Shown here in pieces: positions 10,907 through 22,806 of a stretch of 64,000 bases of DNA. Position numbers and translations under genes: made by a program. Positions within the stretch are counted from its first letter, which is position 1. Each line of letters begins with the position of its first letter. The stretch is from assembly GCF_019649055.1 (NCBI RefSeq), contig NW_026570222.1:1302001-1366000 (forward strand). The letters run 5' to 3'. The notes beneath the pieces are model-generated. The model had not been told where the DNA came from. It saw nothing but the letters and a program-made list of their open reading frames with translations, and did not search any database. The stretch is from Paramacrobiotus metropolitanus (lineage: Eukaryota; Tardigrada; Eutardigrada; Parachela; Macrobiotidae).

Positions 10907-13900
10907 ATGGCTTTAAATCAGGTTTGTATAGCATACTTTCCACTTCGCTGTCGATCCTTGTAGCACTTGTCTGTTTTAGTGGCGGAAGTTCGCGTTTTTC
11001 GACAAGAAGCTTCTGAAGAACGAAGCGGGCGATACTTTGGATGCCCTGAAGGTGAGCTCTTATGCTTAAATTCTCTCGATAAATTGAGTAACTGAGTAGT
11101 ATATTAGATAGACTTAATTAAGAGAATAACTTCGACCCTAATTTTGTTTTTGGATCAAATGAACAGTCTATTCACTATACTTCTATTGCGTTTGAATGTG
11201 TGATAGCAACAATAAGTATTGAGTTTCTGTGTCGTTCGGCATAAAGTCGCGAATTTTTTTTATTAGTCATACAAGATATGGTCGACGACATTCGGGCGCG
11301 GAAAGATGATATTTGGGGATTCGGAGGGGTGGATCGTAGTGATGGACTACAAACAGAATGTCACTTCTTTTCGCGGCTATCTTCTCCAAGTGTCCCATCT
11401 TTTCATGACCAAACAACAGAACATTTTAGTCTCTGTTGGGGTAATTAATTTACAGCAGCAAAATAATAACATATGTTCTTAAGATTGGTTACTTGGCTGT
11501 AGGAGGACAGTGCGGAACAGGGGCCAATGTTGAAAGTATGGAATTTTGACAAAGTATGTTCAAAAGTGAAAACAGATTTCTGGTTATGCCCAAAATACCG
11601 TACACATATGTCAGCCTTATAAAATGTGTTTGTTTCAGATGGATGGCGGGGATAATCCGTCATGTTCGCGGATGATCCGGTTGAATTTCAGAAACACTCA
11701 GGAACTGGTACGATTTGCTAATTTACTTTAAATCGCTTTTGTAGTCGTGATGAATTTGCCGAATATGCAAGAATGATATTTTTTAGCTAAGTTAGTGTGA
11801 TTCATACGTGCACCGTTGAGTTCTTTTAGGTGTCCTGCTTTGTGGTTCACGAAAACCTGAATTATCTTGCCATTGGATACAGCAGCGGTGTTGTGATTCT
11901 GTTAAAAGGTGATATTACGAAGGAAAGGTACGAGTTGAAATTTTAAGGGTTGCTGGTTTGTGTTTCTGGAAAACTTTTACTGGGATTTTTTATATGAGGT
12001 TTACCATGGGAATTTAGTCGACGTTTATGTACCCAGTGTGTACCACTAGCATGGTTTTGTACATTAAAGGAACACAAGCAAACATGTCGTACTGCACGAG
12101 GGTAAAAGCACCATCACCGGTTTAAGCTTTCGACCTACCACAACAGCAAAGGGTGGCATCGTGCTATTTATTTCCTCCATGGATGAAATATGGTCGTATA
12201 TGATAGGAGGTCGAGATAAAGAAATTGGGGTAAGTTTTCTTTTATTGTCGTTGTCTTAAATTAATTCGCATCTCCGTAAGACAAGCCAAGTCATCAGCGA
12301 TTGCTTGTTATAGTCGGTGTTGGATCACCATGGATGCGGATTGATGTGCTCAACGATGACTGATTCTTCGACAGACTATCAGTTTGTCATTGGCCGAGCA
12401 GATGTAAGAAACACTTGGTTTAAATATGTACCATATTTGATTTCAGTGTTTACTAACAGTGCTCTTTACAAACAGTTCTTAAAATACAAATCAGTAGTAT
12501 TTAAATTGTGATTGATTTATCTAAAACCTTGATTTTTAGGCGCTTTATTTTTACTTGCCGGATAGTCGTGGACAGTGCCTTGCATTTGGAGGTACGAAGT
12601 TGTTGCTGGAATGGTGCCACGGATATCTTGTTGTGGTTAGCCGAAAAGAAGAGAGCGAAACGCGGAGCACATTAAGCGGCAGTGATTCCGGAGCTGGTGA
12701 AATGCAGATTATTACCATCTACGATGTCAAAAATAAGCTTATAGGTAAGTTGCGCTTGACTGCAGCTTTTGTACCGCAGTTTATAAATTGCTTGATGTCT
12801 TTTTTTCTTTATCCAATAGCATATTATGGTCCGATACAAGAAGTTAGAGCCATTTTGTGCGAATGGGGCTCAATTTTTATCCTCTGCACAGATAACAAGG
12901 TAAAAAGCAATTTAACTATGAACAGGGTCATGTGAAATATGATTGTGGACGAACTTTCCGCTTTGTAGATATACCAAATTAAAGAAAAAGAGTTGCTCCA
13001 AAAACTGGACATGCTTTTCAAAAAGAATTTGTACTCTTTGGCTATAACGCTTGCCAAGGCGCAGCAATATGATCAGGACGCCTTGATCGATATGTTCCGG
13101 CAGTACGGTGACCATCTGTACAGCAAAGGGGACTTTGATGAAGCTATGGCTCAGTATATCAAAACAATTGGACGATTAGAACCTTCTTATGTTATCCGTC
13201 AGTTCCTGGATGCTCAGCGAATCTATAATTTGACAGCTTACTTGAGTGCGTTGCATGACAGTAATTTGGCTTCCCAGGACCATACAACGCTGTTATTAAA
13301 CTGCTATACAAAACTAAAAGACGAGGAGCAGCTGGATAAATTTATTATGTCAAAGAATTCAAATCATGCTGTCAACTTCGATGTGGAAACAGCTATCCGG
13401 GTATTGCGACAGTCTGGATATTTTCGACATGCTTTACACCTCGCGAAAACTCACCAAAAGCACGATTGGTAGGCAGTAATTAGGCAAAACTTATCCGAAT
13501 TCGGTACTTAATGACTTTGTACTTTGGGATTCACTATTTGTTTTTTGCGTTTAAATGTGACAGATTAAATGTGATAGATTGTGAGAGATAACATTGGTAT
13601 GTGAGAATGGTCGCTCAAAATCTCGAGTCCAGATATTTTTGGACTTTAAAAAGTTTATTTTTGCAGTGAGAAAATATCACAAGATATATGTGGTGATATA
13701 TACATAATATATATACCTAATATATACATAATACCACAGTGATATTATGTTAATGTACAAAACGTTTGACTTATAAATAATAATTGGACCCATTCAAGTT
13801 AGTGAATTTAAATTTTTTTAAGATCTTGAAGATTTATGGCAGAGTTTTTTTTTATCCATACTTATCATTTCGTACGTATTCTTTTTTATGTCAGCATACT

Positions 13901-15679
13901 GTTCTCTTGTATACGAATCTACGAGTTCCATATTGGTAATTGATGCAGGTACTTGAAGATTCAGCTGGAAAACAACAAAGATTTTGTTGAAGCTTTGGAT
14001 TATATTTCGAAATTAGAGTTCGAATCATGCGAAGCCAATTTGAAATGCTACGGACGCCTTCTGATATCGCATGCAAGCGAGCAGTGCACGGAATTGTTGA
14101 AAAAGCTGTGCACAGATTATGCGCCAAAAAGTGACAAGGTAGAAGCAATAAGTAGCAGCTCGGTGCATATGGCGGCCAATCCTGAAGACTTCTTCCATAT
14201 TTTTGTCAATCATTCTGGATTGATGTGCGAATTTTTGGAATATGTAGCCAATTGTCGAAGCGATCTTTCCCCTGAATTCTATAATACGCTACTGGAGTTA
14301 TATCTTGAGAACTGGAAGAATACCGGTCAACAAGCCATCAAAGACAGTTTAGAGCAGAAGATTATGCGCTTGCTCCAGCAAGAGAATTGTTGTGATCCTA
14401 TGCAGGCGTTGCTTTTGTGCCAGTTGAACGATTTCGCTCCAGGAATTCTGTACATGTTCGAGCAAAAACACATGTACACCGAGATCTTGCAGTTTTTCAT
14501 GGATCGGCATAGTTTTGAGCAAGTGGTTCAGACTTGTCGGCGCTTTGGGGACAAGGAAAGCCATTTGTGGGTGCAAGCGTTCTGGTTCTTTTCCGAAAGT
14601 TTTGGGGAGTACGATAAGTCATGGATTGCGGAAGTATTAAAAGTCATCGAGACAAAAAATTTGCTACCTTCACTTATGGTAATTGATATACTATCCAGAA
14701 ATCCCAACACAACGCTGGATATCATTAGAGTGAGTGGAATGGTTAAGTTTTACATCCAGATTTTTACCTTTAATTCCATGGAACGTTGTTTTGTGTTCCT
14801 AGGATTATGTTATTAGCCGAATGAAATCAGACGAGAAAAAAATCCAAGACGACGAAGCGCAAATTCAAAAGTTTCGCGAAAAAACGGAACAAATTCGAAA
14901 AGAAGTAGATCAGATAAAGAATGGGTAATAGTTATTGATAATTTAACTATCGTACAAAACTGAGTGCTCATGTACTTCTTCTGTAGAGCGCAAATTTTTC
15001 AAGATGCCAACTGTAGTGCTTGTGACAAGTCTTTGGAGTTGCCATCCGTTCATTTTATGTGTCGGCATTCTTACCATCAGCAGTAAGTAACCTTTAGTTC
15101 TAATTGTAAGAAAAAGTATTTGTGAAAACATTTTCATTTTGCAGCTGCTTTGATAGCTATTCCGACACTGACGAAGAGTGTCCAATTTGCCGTCCGGAAA
15201 ATAGGTACCCTACTTGTATAATTGCTTTTGTGCAATTCTAGAATAGTTTTCGTGTGATTTTATTTTCGCCTTTTTTGCTTGGTTTTCCGTTTGCTGAATT
15301 CAGTAAAATAAAATTTTTAAAAAAAATCAAGTACCTACTGTGTACTTTTCAAATTCGAAAATAATTCACTCGGACCATAATGAAACTTACGAAACAGGGT
15401 GGTGCATTATGGAACTTTGAACGTCGAATTGTTGTTCGATCACAGGAACTGTAGAAAATTTTTCGTTACTAGTACTCAAATGAAAATTTTTTATTGTTTA
15501 GAAAATTACTGGATGAAATCAACGCTCAGGAGCAGAACCGAGATTTATCACAGCAGTTTTTCTCCCGCGTTAATAAGGAAATAGATAGTTTTTCGGTGGT
15601 GGCTGAATATTTCGGCAAACGATTGTTTGGACGACAGACACCAATTGATGATCTTTTGCATCCTGGAGATAGACTTTAA
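10907..15679 (+). CDS. VPS11: VPS11, HOPS/CORVET core subunit
   Basis: Sixteen exons: 10907-10921, 10980-11051, 11267-11440, 11503-11553, 11639-11707, 11830-11927, 12070-12229, 12314-12403, 12540-12744, 12820-12899, 12969-13468, 13949-14729, 14803-14924, 14987-15082, 15145-15204, 15502-15679; 2751 nt, 916 residues (human 941). The N-terminus MALNQWRKFAFFDKK matches vertebrate VPS11. A predicted beta-propeller covers the first third. A clathrin-repeat alpha-solenoid follows (MLFKKNLYSLAITLAKAQ, YGDHLYSKGDFDEA, RTIGRLEPSYVIRQFLDAQR-like block). A coiled coil (about 790-830) precedes a C-terminal RING-H2 (CSAC, CRHSYHQHC, CPIC). VPS11 is a shared core subunit of the HOPS and CORVET tethers for endosome-lysosome fusion. 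The five-codon first exon was chosen because it supplies the conserved start in frame. All intron phases agree. Confidence 0.96.
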
Positions 15680-17052
15680 GAAATTGTTACCTACGGTCCG
15701 GTGCCTGTGATTTTTCTGCGATACGTCTTCCCTTCTGAATTTTTGTGAGTGTGAGTGAAAGTGTTTTTGCTGGTTTTTTTAAATTTTGACGCAGCTTTTG
15801 TTTGTTACTTTATGTGTCGTTATTAAATTTTGGCTTTGTACCCCTTCTTATTTGAAAGACAGCTTATTTGAAATTATAAGGTTACAGAAATCTAAATTGG
15901 TATTGTATCAGTTTGTATGACTGTAATACTTGCGATACTGCGTGCTTTTAAAGTACGCAAAATGCCTGTTACGCATTTTGTTTTTTTAACAGTTCTAATA
16001 CGAGCGCTATGTTTGACGTACTCCTGCTAGAGTATCTCGCGCGCTTGGGCGCTCCCAGCTATGTTTAGAAATGTGTGGAATTCTGTAACTATCGAAGGTG
16101 CAAAGGTAATACTGTAGAGATGCATGAATTAAGTAGTCATTTTATTCAGGTAATAGCCAATTAACATAACAAACAAGCCCGCGCTGATAGGCACTAATAA
16201 AAGACAGGTTTATACATTAAAGAAACAACCATAAGTAGTTAAGTAGATAATTTTGTGAATTGTATGGTAATAATTGGTTTTAATTGGTAAGTAATAATAG
16301 TAATTAGTACACGGTTTGGAAGCGTTGTTTTGAAATAAAGTATCTGTGCAGTGAAAAAAAGTAATAAAATGACCCGGTTACGTAATAATGACCCCACTCA
16401 GCCGGTTATGCCATGAAAACATTATGAGGACTGATATGTCTGTACTTGGCCACGACGGCCGTTTCGAAAGTGCCGGGCGGAAATCCGCTCGCAGTTTTTA
16501 ACTGCATTTTTCTTTCTACAAGATATGTTTTTCGTAGTATGTATACACCGCAGATATCTGTTTTACTGCTCCGGAAACATGTCCACAAAAAAATAAATCA
16601 AAATGGAAAGAGCATGGCCGCACAACGGAAACGAGGATCATCCAATGGTGAAATGGCGCTCGACACTGCTATTTTGCACACTTGTATTATTTCGCGCGTT
16701 AGCCTGTAAAGTGGTGAGTGGTGACTGACATGTGTGAAACCGTATCGTAGGGCAGCCGCCATTCGGTGAGTGCTTGTACTTACCTCGTCGGAGGCAATAT
16801 GTACCTCATGGCTCTTGCAACTTGATGGACGACGCGTTTCGGTATTCCCAATCCCAGTCCTACGGACAAGTTTTTTGGTTTCTGCCTTTCTGGTTTGTGT
16901 AGTTTAATTGCACCTCCTTTAACTTGTCACACTGCAGGACATCTCCCGTCAACTTTTGATGAAGTTTTGCAGCAGGTCTGCTAGCGTGTTTGTCAGTTTT
17001 TGCTGCTCAGGGTCGAAGTTCCATTAGAGTAGGGGTTTCAGCCATTTTCAGG
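15680..17052. other. intergenic between VPS11 and TMCO1
   Basis: I see nothing coding. The first few hundred bases are T-rich 3' sequence of VPS11; the last part must contain the TMCO1 promoter and 5' leader. Open frames here (16406-16588 minus, 16446-16709 plus) are mutual shadows without splice support. Confidence 0.55.
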
Positions 17053-20000
17053 ATGATTGCGGATGCTGTGTTAATCATCGTCGTTTCCTTCATCGCTTCG
17101 GCTATCGGCGAAGGTGAGTACGAGTCATACAGCGGCTTAATTTTGAGGAATTCATTTTGAAACTGGTTGCATAAATAATTATCCTGATTTATCCATGATC
17201 CATGCTGATCACTGTTGCAGGGCTGGTTATGTTTCTTACAATTAAAACAGTGTATTTTGGTTTGGCCTCTAAAAGTGCTGTTGAAAGTGTTATAGCTCGG
17301 CTTGAGCAAGTACTAACAATATTCGGATCGTAATCTTCCAATATTTATTTCAAGTGCTCCTATCTGGTTATTTATTCTTGACAAAATGAGGAATTCCCGG
17401 AATATTGTTTTAACAGACAGAACGCATGGTTGTTTTTTTGGCTCCTACGAAACCCCGTATTTTCCGAAATAGCTTTTTTGACTGAGAGAGTTCAGGGAGA
17501 TTTTATTTAAATCCTTGCAATGATAGTGCGAGACTGCGAGTAACATACGAGTAGCACTTTTCATTAAACGTTTATATTCGGTGTACTGAACAGTAAAACA
17601 TAAAACGGAAATTGTTTTAGTAATTGTTTTAGTAACTGTGGTTTAATTCGCATCAGAACAAACAAGCAGCTTTTATTTTAACAGGGCTGACATGGCTGCT
17701 AGTGTACCGGACCGACAGATACAAGAAGCTGAAAGCGGAAATCGATCGCCAAGTCAAAAAGGGTGAGTGTTGCTCGTCGTCCCAGCTTGTCCTTTTCCGC
17801 ATCGGATGGGTGTGTGTTGGCAGTCTTGCTCAGATAGAATGAATATCACAAAGTTGCTCACATCTAATACTACCAAATTTCTTATGGGGAAGGCTCCGCA
17901 CACCACGAAACACCACCGCCAGGCTCCGCACACCACTTTTTATTATTTTTTAATTTTTTTTCAAAAACCACCGAAATCTCCTGACACCACCAAGGGCAGA
18001 GTGCACACCACCACAGTCTCAGCACACCACTATTAACAACAAAATTGATTAATTGTTATTAATTGGTATTTTTTGATACAACTCGTCTGCCTTCCGTTAT
18101 AGTTTGCGAATTTTTCGGTTTTGCAGACTTGCCGAACTCAAGCTTTTTTCGTTTGCGCGTGGTTGCCTGCTTTCGCAACCACCTGTGTTTTGCTGTGCTT
18201 GCCTACTAAAGAAGTGCTTACTTAAGCCCATGTTATACTTCCACATGACGGCCAATATGTCTAGCATACGCTGTCATATATGTGATCGGCATTCATACTT
18301 TTATGCTGCACATTTTTTATGCTGAACATAAAAGTATGAATCGTTTGCATAAAAAATGTTAACATGAGCGCATGATGCTCGCATGTTGACTATGCTACAT
18401 AAAAAATGTCATAATGAACCTGCTCATTTCGACATATTTTTATGTCAACAATATGCTAGGTAAAAGCTGTCGCCCCATGTAGGTGGCGATATCACCACCA
18501 CGGGCGGTTAACGGTTTGTTAACACATTTCTGACGAGTTGGTTCATACTTCCGTTTCATTTTACTGGTGATAGCATATTGCCATTTAACATACGGCATAA
18601 TCATTTTTGGTTTCATGTTTTAAATGTTGAATATGATTATGTCGTATGCTGCTTATGACGCGCCATCATTTTGGCCGTCATATGGAAGTATAACATCGGC
18701 TTTACTTTATGGTTTATGCTGTGCTTACTTACTTGCATTACGCATGCTGTATAGTATAGATTTGCCTTGCACTATATTGAAAAACCCAAAACATTGTAAT
18801 ATAGATACAACATATTTTAAGAAAAGTTTAACCTTCTGTACACACACGAAAAATACAACATAACTCATATTAGTCGTATATACGACCGACCACCGCATAT
18901 CTTCGAAACTACGAGTATAATGTGGTGTCCCGAGACTGCCGACGATTTTAATAAAAAAATGGTGGCGTAAAAATGGTGGCCCGAGACAAAACGTGGTGCG
19001 AATAGTGGTGGGCGGAGCCTGGTGGTGGTGAAAGGTGGTGTGCGGAGACTTTGGTGGTAAAACGTGGTGTGCGCAGCTTTCTCCATTTCTTATGCAGTAA
19101 TATTATAACATTTTTCAAACACAAAATTTCCCAGTTTAATTAGGTAAGTGTCATTATCACGCTTTATCTTTTTATTTTGCATGTTTGTTTGTTGTGACTG
19201 AAATACGACGCTTTGCTTAAATCGTTATCAAGATTCAGATCTATATTGCCACGAATGGGATACACCAGAGCCGGCAAACCAGAAAAGACTGACCAAAACC
19301 AATATTATATTCTGAAAGCCCGTAGTCGAAAACCCGGCCAGATAGTATTCATTTCTTTTAAAACCGCTCCCGCTTCGAGCGCCACAGCGGAAGAGTTATG
19401 GCTACCTTCACCAAATGTAACTAAATTATTATAATAATAATTATCATCGTGGTATTTTTAACCAGGCAATGTTGCCACGTAAACCAAATAAAATATAGTT
19501 AAAAAATAAAAGTATTTTCCACTAATTAGAATATCAGAATCAATTTAATTAGCAGACCGTTGGCGTTATTGCGACAAGAACGACTACATATCCAACGTTG
19601 TCATCGAGGACAATTTCTAAACAAGTGCCGGCCAAGCAGCGATAGACAGAACTACCGCCACTGTGCACAAAATACCAAAAATTAGTTGACTGAAATACCA
19701 CTACTTTCTAGTTAAAATAGCCCGCTAAGCCAGTGAGTGGCCGAACTGCCACTATGGATAGCTATGCGAGCGGTTGCCCGAGCTGTTATTACTGTCCGAT
19801 GCAGAGTGACCGAGCTGTCACTAATTTTCAGTGTAAAAAGCCCGTTAGGGAACGAGTGACCGAGTTACCACCACTGTCCGGTGCACAAAGCCCGGTAGGA
19901 GAGCAGGTGACCGCGCAGTCACTAATGTCCGGCGCAGAAAGTCCGTTAACGCAGCGGGTGAACGAAACAGTGCACTATCACTGTTTCGAATTTCACACCT

Positions 20001-21192
20001 TATATACTGATATTTCGGCTTTCTTTTCGGGTAGGGTATCGTGAAATTATCTGTATGCACAGCGAAAGGGAATGCTTTCTCAAGGTTGATAGAATCGGGA
20101 ACTCATTTTCATAGAAAATTCGTGCTTGCCCTATTGCATGTACCGATCATGTTTCGACGAATAGACTGATGTTATTCTAATAAATATTGATTCAAATTCA
20201 AATAAAATGGCCATGGACCACAAGAAACGCGGAGGCGAAGCCGAGGCTGTTTCTTGTAATTGTTAAATTTACCAATAAATTGTGCATCGGTTTTGTCGTT
20301 TTTATCCTTGGTGGAAGTCTCGTGGTATCCTACTGCTTACTATGATTGTTTGTGGATTGTTTCCGGTATAAATATTACTAATGCATCGTGGTGCAGTGCA
20401 TAAACATGCAGAACGAAATTATTTGACATGTTGCTGCATCTAGTTAAGGTATTCGAAACAGTCAGATTACACGAATACGTGCATAATTTTAGTTGTTTGA
20501 TTGTTTGTGATAAAAAATTAACTTTGAGCCGTTCGTCAATGTTAAAGTTTTTTTGTAGTTGAGAAGAAGAAAAAGGAAGAAACCGCTGTTTCGCGCAATA
20601 AGAAAAAGATGTTGGACCGGGAAGAGGGAAAACTAAAGCACAACAATCGCGAGTTGTCCATGGTGAAGATGAAATCGATTTTCGCCATCGGTGTGGCTTT
20701 TTCAGCGATGTTGAGCATATTTAGTGCTTTGTAAGTTACAGATACCTGGATTATAAAATGGTGCAGTGGACTGGCTGTACATAGACAACGTTTTTTTTGC
20801 CTAGGTTCGAAGGAAAAGTGGTAGCAAAGTTGCCTTTTATACCTTTTGGGCTTTTTCAAGGCCTTTCTCATCGGAACCTGCTTGGATCAGATTATACTGA
20901 TTGCTCCTACTTATTTTTATATATCTTATGCACTATGTCAATTCGCCAGGTAAGTCGTTTTTCATTCGTTAACAAATCTGGTGGAAATTGGTTTTCCACT
21001 TCAATTAGTTCCACATTCCTGTTTTTTTTGTGAATCGGGAGTCGTAATTTCACTTATTCACTGTTTTTGCAATATCAAATGTTGACTTATTGATTTCTTT
21101 GTTTGTAGAATTTGCAAAAGATCCTCGGTTTCGCTCCTGCTAGATCAAGCAACCAGAACGCAGGCTTTTTTACCCCTCCGACGACGAAATAA
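17053..21192 (+). CDS. TMCO1: TMCO1, ER calcium-load-activated channel
   Basis: Five exons: 17053-17113, 17685-17762, 20559-20730, 20805-20949, 21109-21192; 540 nt, 179 residues (human 188, canonical). The order of features is an N-terminal membrane segment (ADAVLIIVVSFIASAIGEG), the conserved LTWLLVYRTDRYKKLKAEI, a lysine-rich coiled coil (VEKKKKEETAVSR), MKSIFAIGVAFSAM, the QGLSHRNLLGSDYTDCSYLF block, and MSIRQNLQKILGFAP at the C-terminus. TMCO1 is an ER membrane protein of the DUF106/EMC3/Get1 superfamily. It has been described as a calcium-leak channel and as a part of a multipass translocon. Intron 2 is 2.8 kb, far longer than the others, and holds a transposon and a minisatellite. Exon phases agree throughout. 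Confidence 0.96.
17877..17885. repeat. target-site duplication, left copy
   Basis: ATTTCTTAT immediately left of the Mutator-like element; identical to 19085-19093 immediately right of it. Confidence 0.85.
17886..19084. mobile_element. Mutator-like non-autonomous inverted-repeat element, 9-bp TSD
   Basis: The ends are inverted: GGGGAAGGCTCCGCACACC on the left, and GGAGAAAGCTGCGCACACC when the right end is read on the other strand (16 of 19 match). The similarity continues for roughly 140 bp as CACCAC-rich sequence. The element is flanked by a perfect 9-bp direct repeat ATTTCTTAT (17877-17885 and 19085-19093). A 9-bp duplication with long TIRs fits Mutator-like elements; hAT or P types (8 bp) are less likely. 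Inside are further inverted repeats, for example 18232-18253 against 18673-18694 (one mismatch), so much of the element could fold on itself. I see no transposase. It lies within TMCO1 intron 2. Confidence 0.87.
19085..19093. repeat. target-site duplication, right copy
   Basis: ATTTCTTAT immediately right of the Mutator-like element; identical to 17877-17885. Confidence 0.85.
19715..19975. repeat. degenerate ~50-bp minisatellite in TMCO1 intron 2
   Basis: Units share a core of the form AAAGCCCGTTAGG..GCGAGTGACCGAG..CACTA..GTCCGGTGCA. Core starts at 19841, 19891 and 19942 give periods of 50 and 51 bp; a more degenerate copy starts at 19721 and an irregular one lies between. The open frame at 19733-20044 is a by-product of the repeat and not a gene. 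Confidence 0.7.
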
Positions 21193-22806
21193 TATAAAAA
21201 TTATATTTCAGCTGATTATTGAATGTATTTACTATTTTTGCCCATTAGCCACACGCATAAAATTCCCATGGTCTGTGGTCACTGATTTTCTAATAATTTT
21301 TATTAGTCCGAGCTGCTCAGAATTGACCATTAATCTTTTCCGACTACTTCGGTTTTGAAGTATTAAAATGTTACATTCTGTTAGTAGCCGTACAGATTTC
21401 TGCTTGTGAACTGACCGAAAGAGCGAATAATGAACGAAGAGCTCACGAAAGTTTCCTTTCACTTGAGACATAATGTGTGCCTTTGGAAAGATACGATCAA
21501 GTGCTCTAAACATCGTGTTCTGACTGTGCCGCGTGTAGTCAATGTCGATCGGTACAGCATTGTCACGACAGTCACGCAGGAAAATTTCCGCCGACCTCAT
21601 CAAGACCAATACAAGGGATAATAATCGAATTATCCTCTTGATACAGTCCTCTTTGGCGCATTGAGGACACTAGTGTATAATTTGGCTGTCCCAATTTTCC
21701 AGTAAACAGTAACAGATTAAATGCAACATTGATTTGCCATGCTAGAAATCCTGTTTGTGTTAAACGTCCACACTTGCTCTCGTTGCCGGTCGTTTTGAGC
21801 CCGATTTGCCGCTGCAGTCGCCAGGGCATATCCAGATTATTCCTGTGCAAAATATTGACGCTCATAATTCTGATTTGGGGAATAATCTGGACAGGCTGCG
21901 CAACACATAATTTTGCAAAGGCTGAATTGATATAATAATCGCCTAATAACCTCTCCAGCCATTGTTGACGCTTTGTACAAATTGCACCTGCCTTGCATTG
22001 GCTGCCGAGGGTGTGTTACGTATGTATAAAGCGCGCCGATGATATTTATGTTGCATTCAGAATTATCCAGATCAATAACGATAAATTCAGCTACATTTGT
22101 GCCATAACAAAGCAGAAATTGTTTTTGGCAGGAGTTTATTAATACTGTTAGCCAGTGTTAGGAGAGAAGTAGGTACAGACTAGTGTACAATACAGCCACG
22201 GTAGGTTATAATATAGGAGTAGGATAGGTCTTGTACAACAACAACGGCCATTTTATACCGAATTCACGACTTCTCGCACGAATATTCGGATATTTCTGAT
22301 CGAATGACCAAATTAAAATTATTGTGATTGTGGCTGTTACATAGTATGGTACGTTGTCTTCCACAGCACACCGTTCAAATTTCAGATCAATAAAAAATAC
22401 GAATAATTTGAAAGCTAAAAGATTTACAACAAAGGCAGTTTATCTGTTTAAGACATCCAATCTAGTAAACAGGTTTATTTTTTATTAGTTAGACTTTTTT
22501 CTCTGGTTTCAGACATTTATTAAACAATTGCCAGAAACGTATTTTTTCTGCATTTTGTCTGGTAATTTAGCATACTACTACTGGGTATCATTTAACAATA
22601 AAAACTTTATGGTCGACATTTAATGGATCGTATGCATATGCATTGTACCCAAGTTATGCGTTAGCGTAATCATGCAATCGATAACAATTAGTCTTTAAAA
22701 CGAATCAGAAAGACTATCCTCAGAAGCAGCGTAAACGAACTCTTGTCTTTCATCAACCTCTTAGGTAATACAGGTGACCTTTTCTTTTTATCTATATTCC
22801 CACCCT
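21193..22806. other. intergenic between TMCO1 and Arrowhead
   Basis: No supported exon on either strand. Overlapping frames at 21232-21865 on both strands lack splice context and domains. The genes on both sides end here (convergent), so the stretch is mainly 3' sequence. Confidence 0.55.

Noticed and set aside
17890-19085. CRISPR-like or telomere-like array suggested by repeated CACCAC/GTGGTG
   Set aside because: Spacing is irregular and the two sides are inverted copies ending in a target duplication, so it is a transposon.
19733-20044. 103-codon frame with repeated Glu/Arg/Val-Thr pattern
   Set aside because: Arises from the 50-bp minisatellite in a TMCO1 intron; no start context or splice support.
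21232-21865. Overlapping frames of 97-125 codons on both strands
   Set aside because: Mutually overlapping, no homology, no splice signals; lies in the 3' region between convergent genes.
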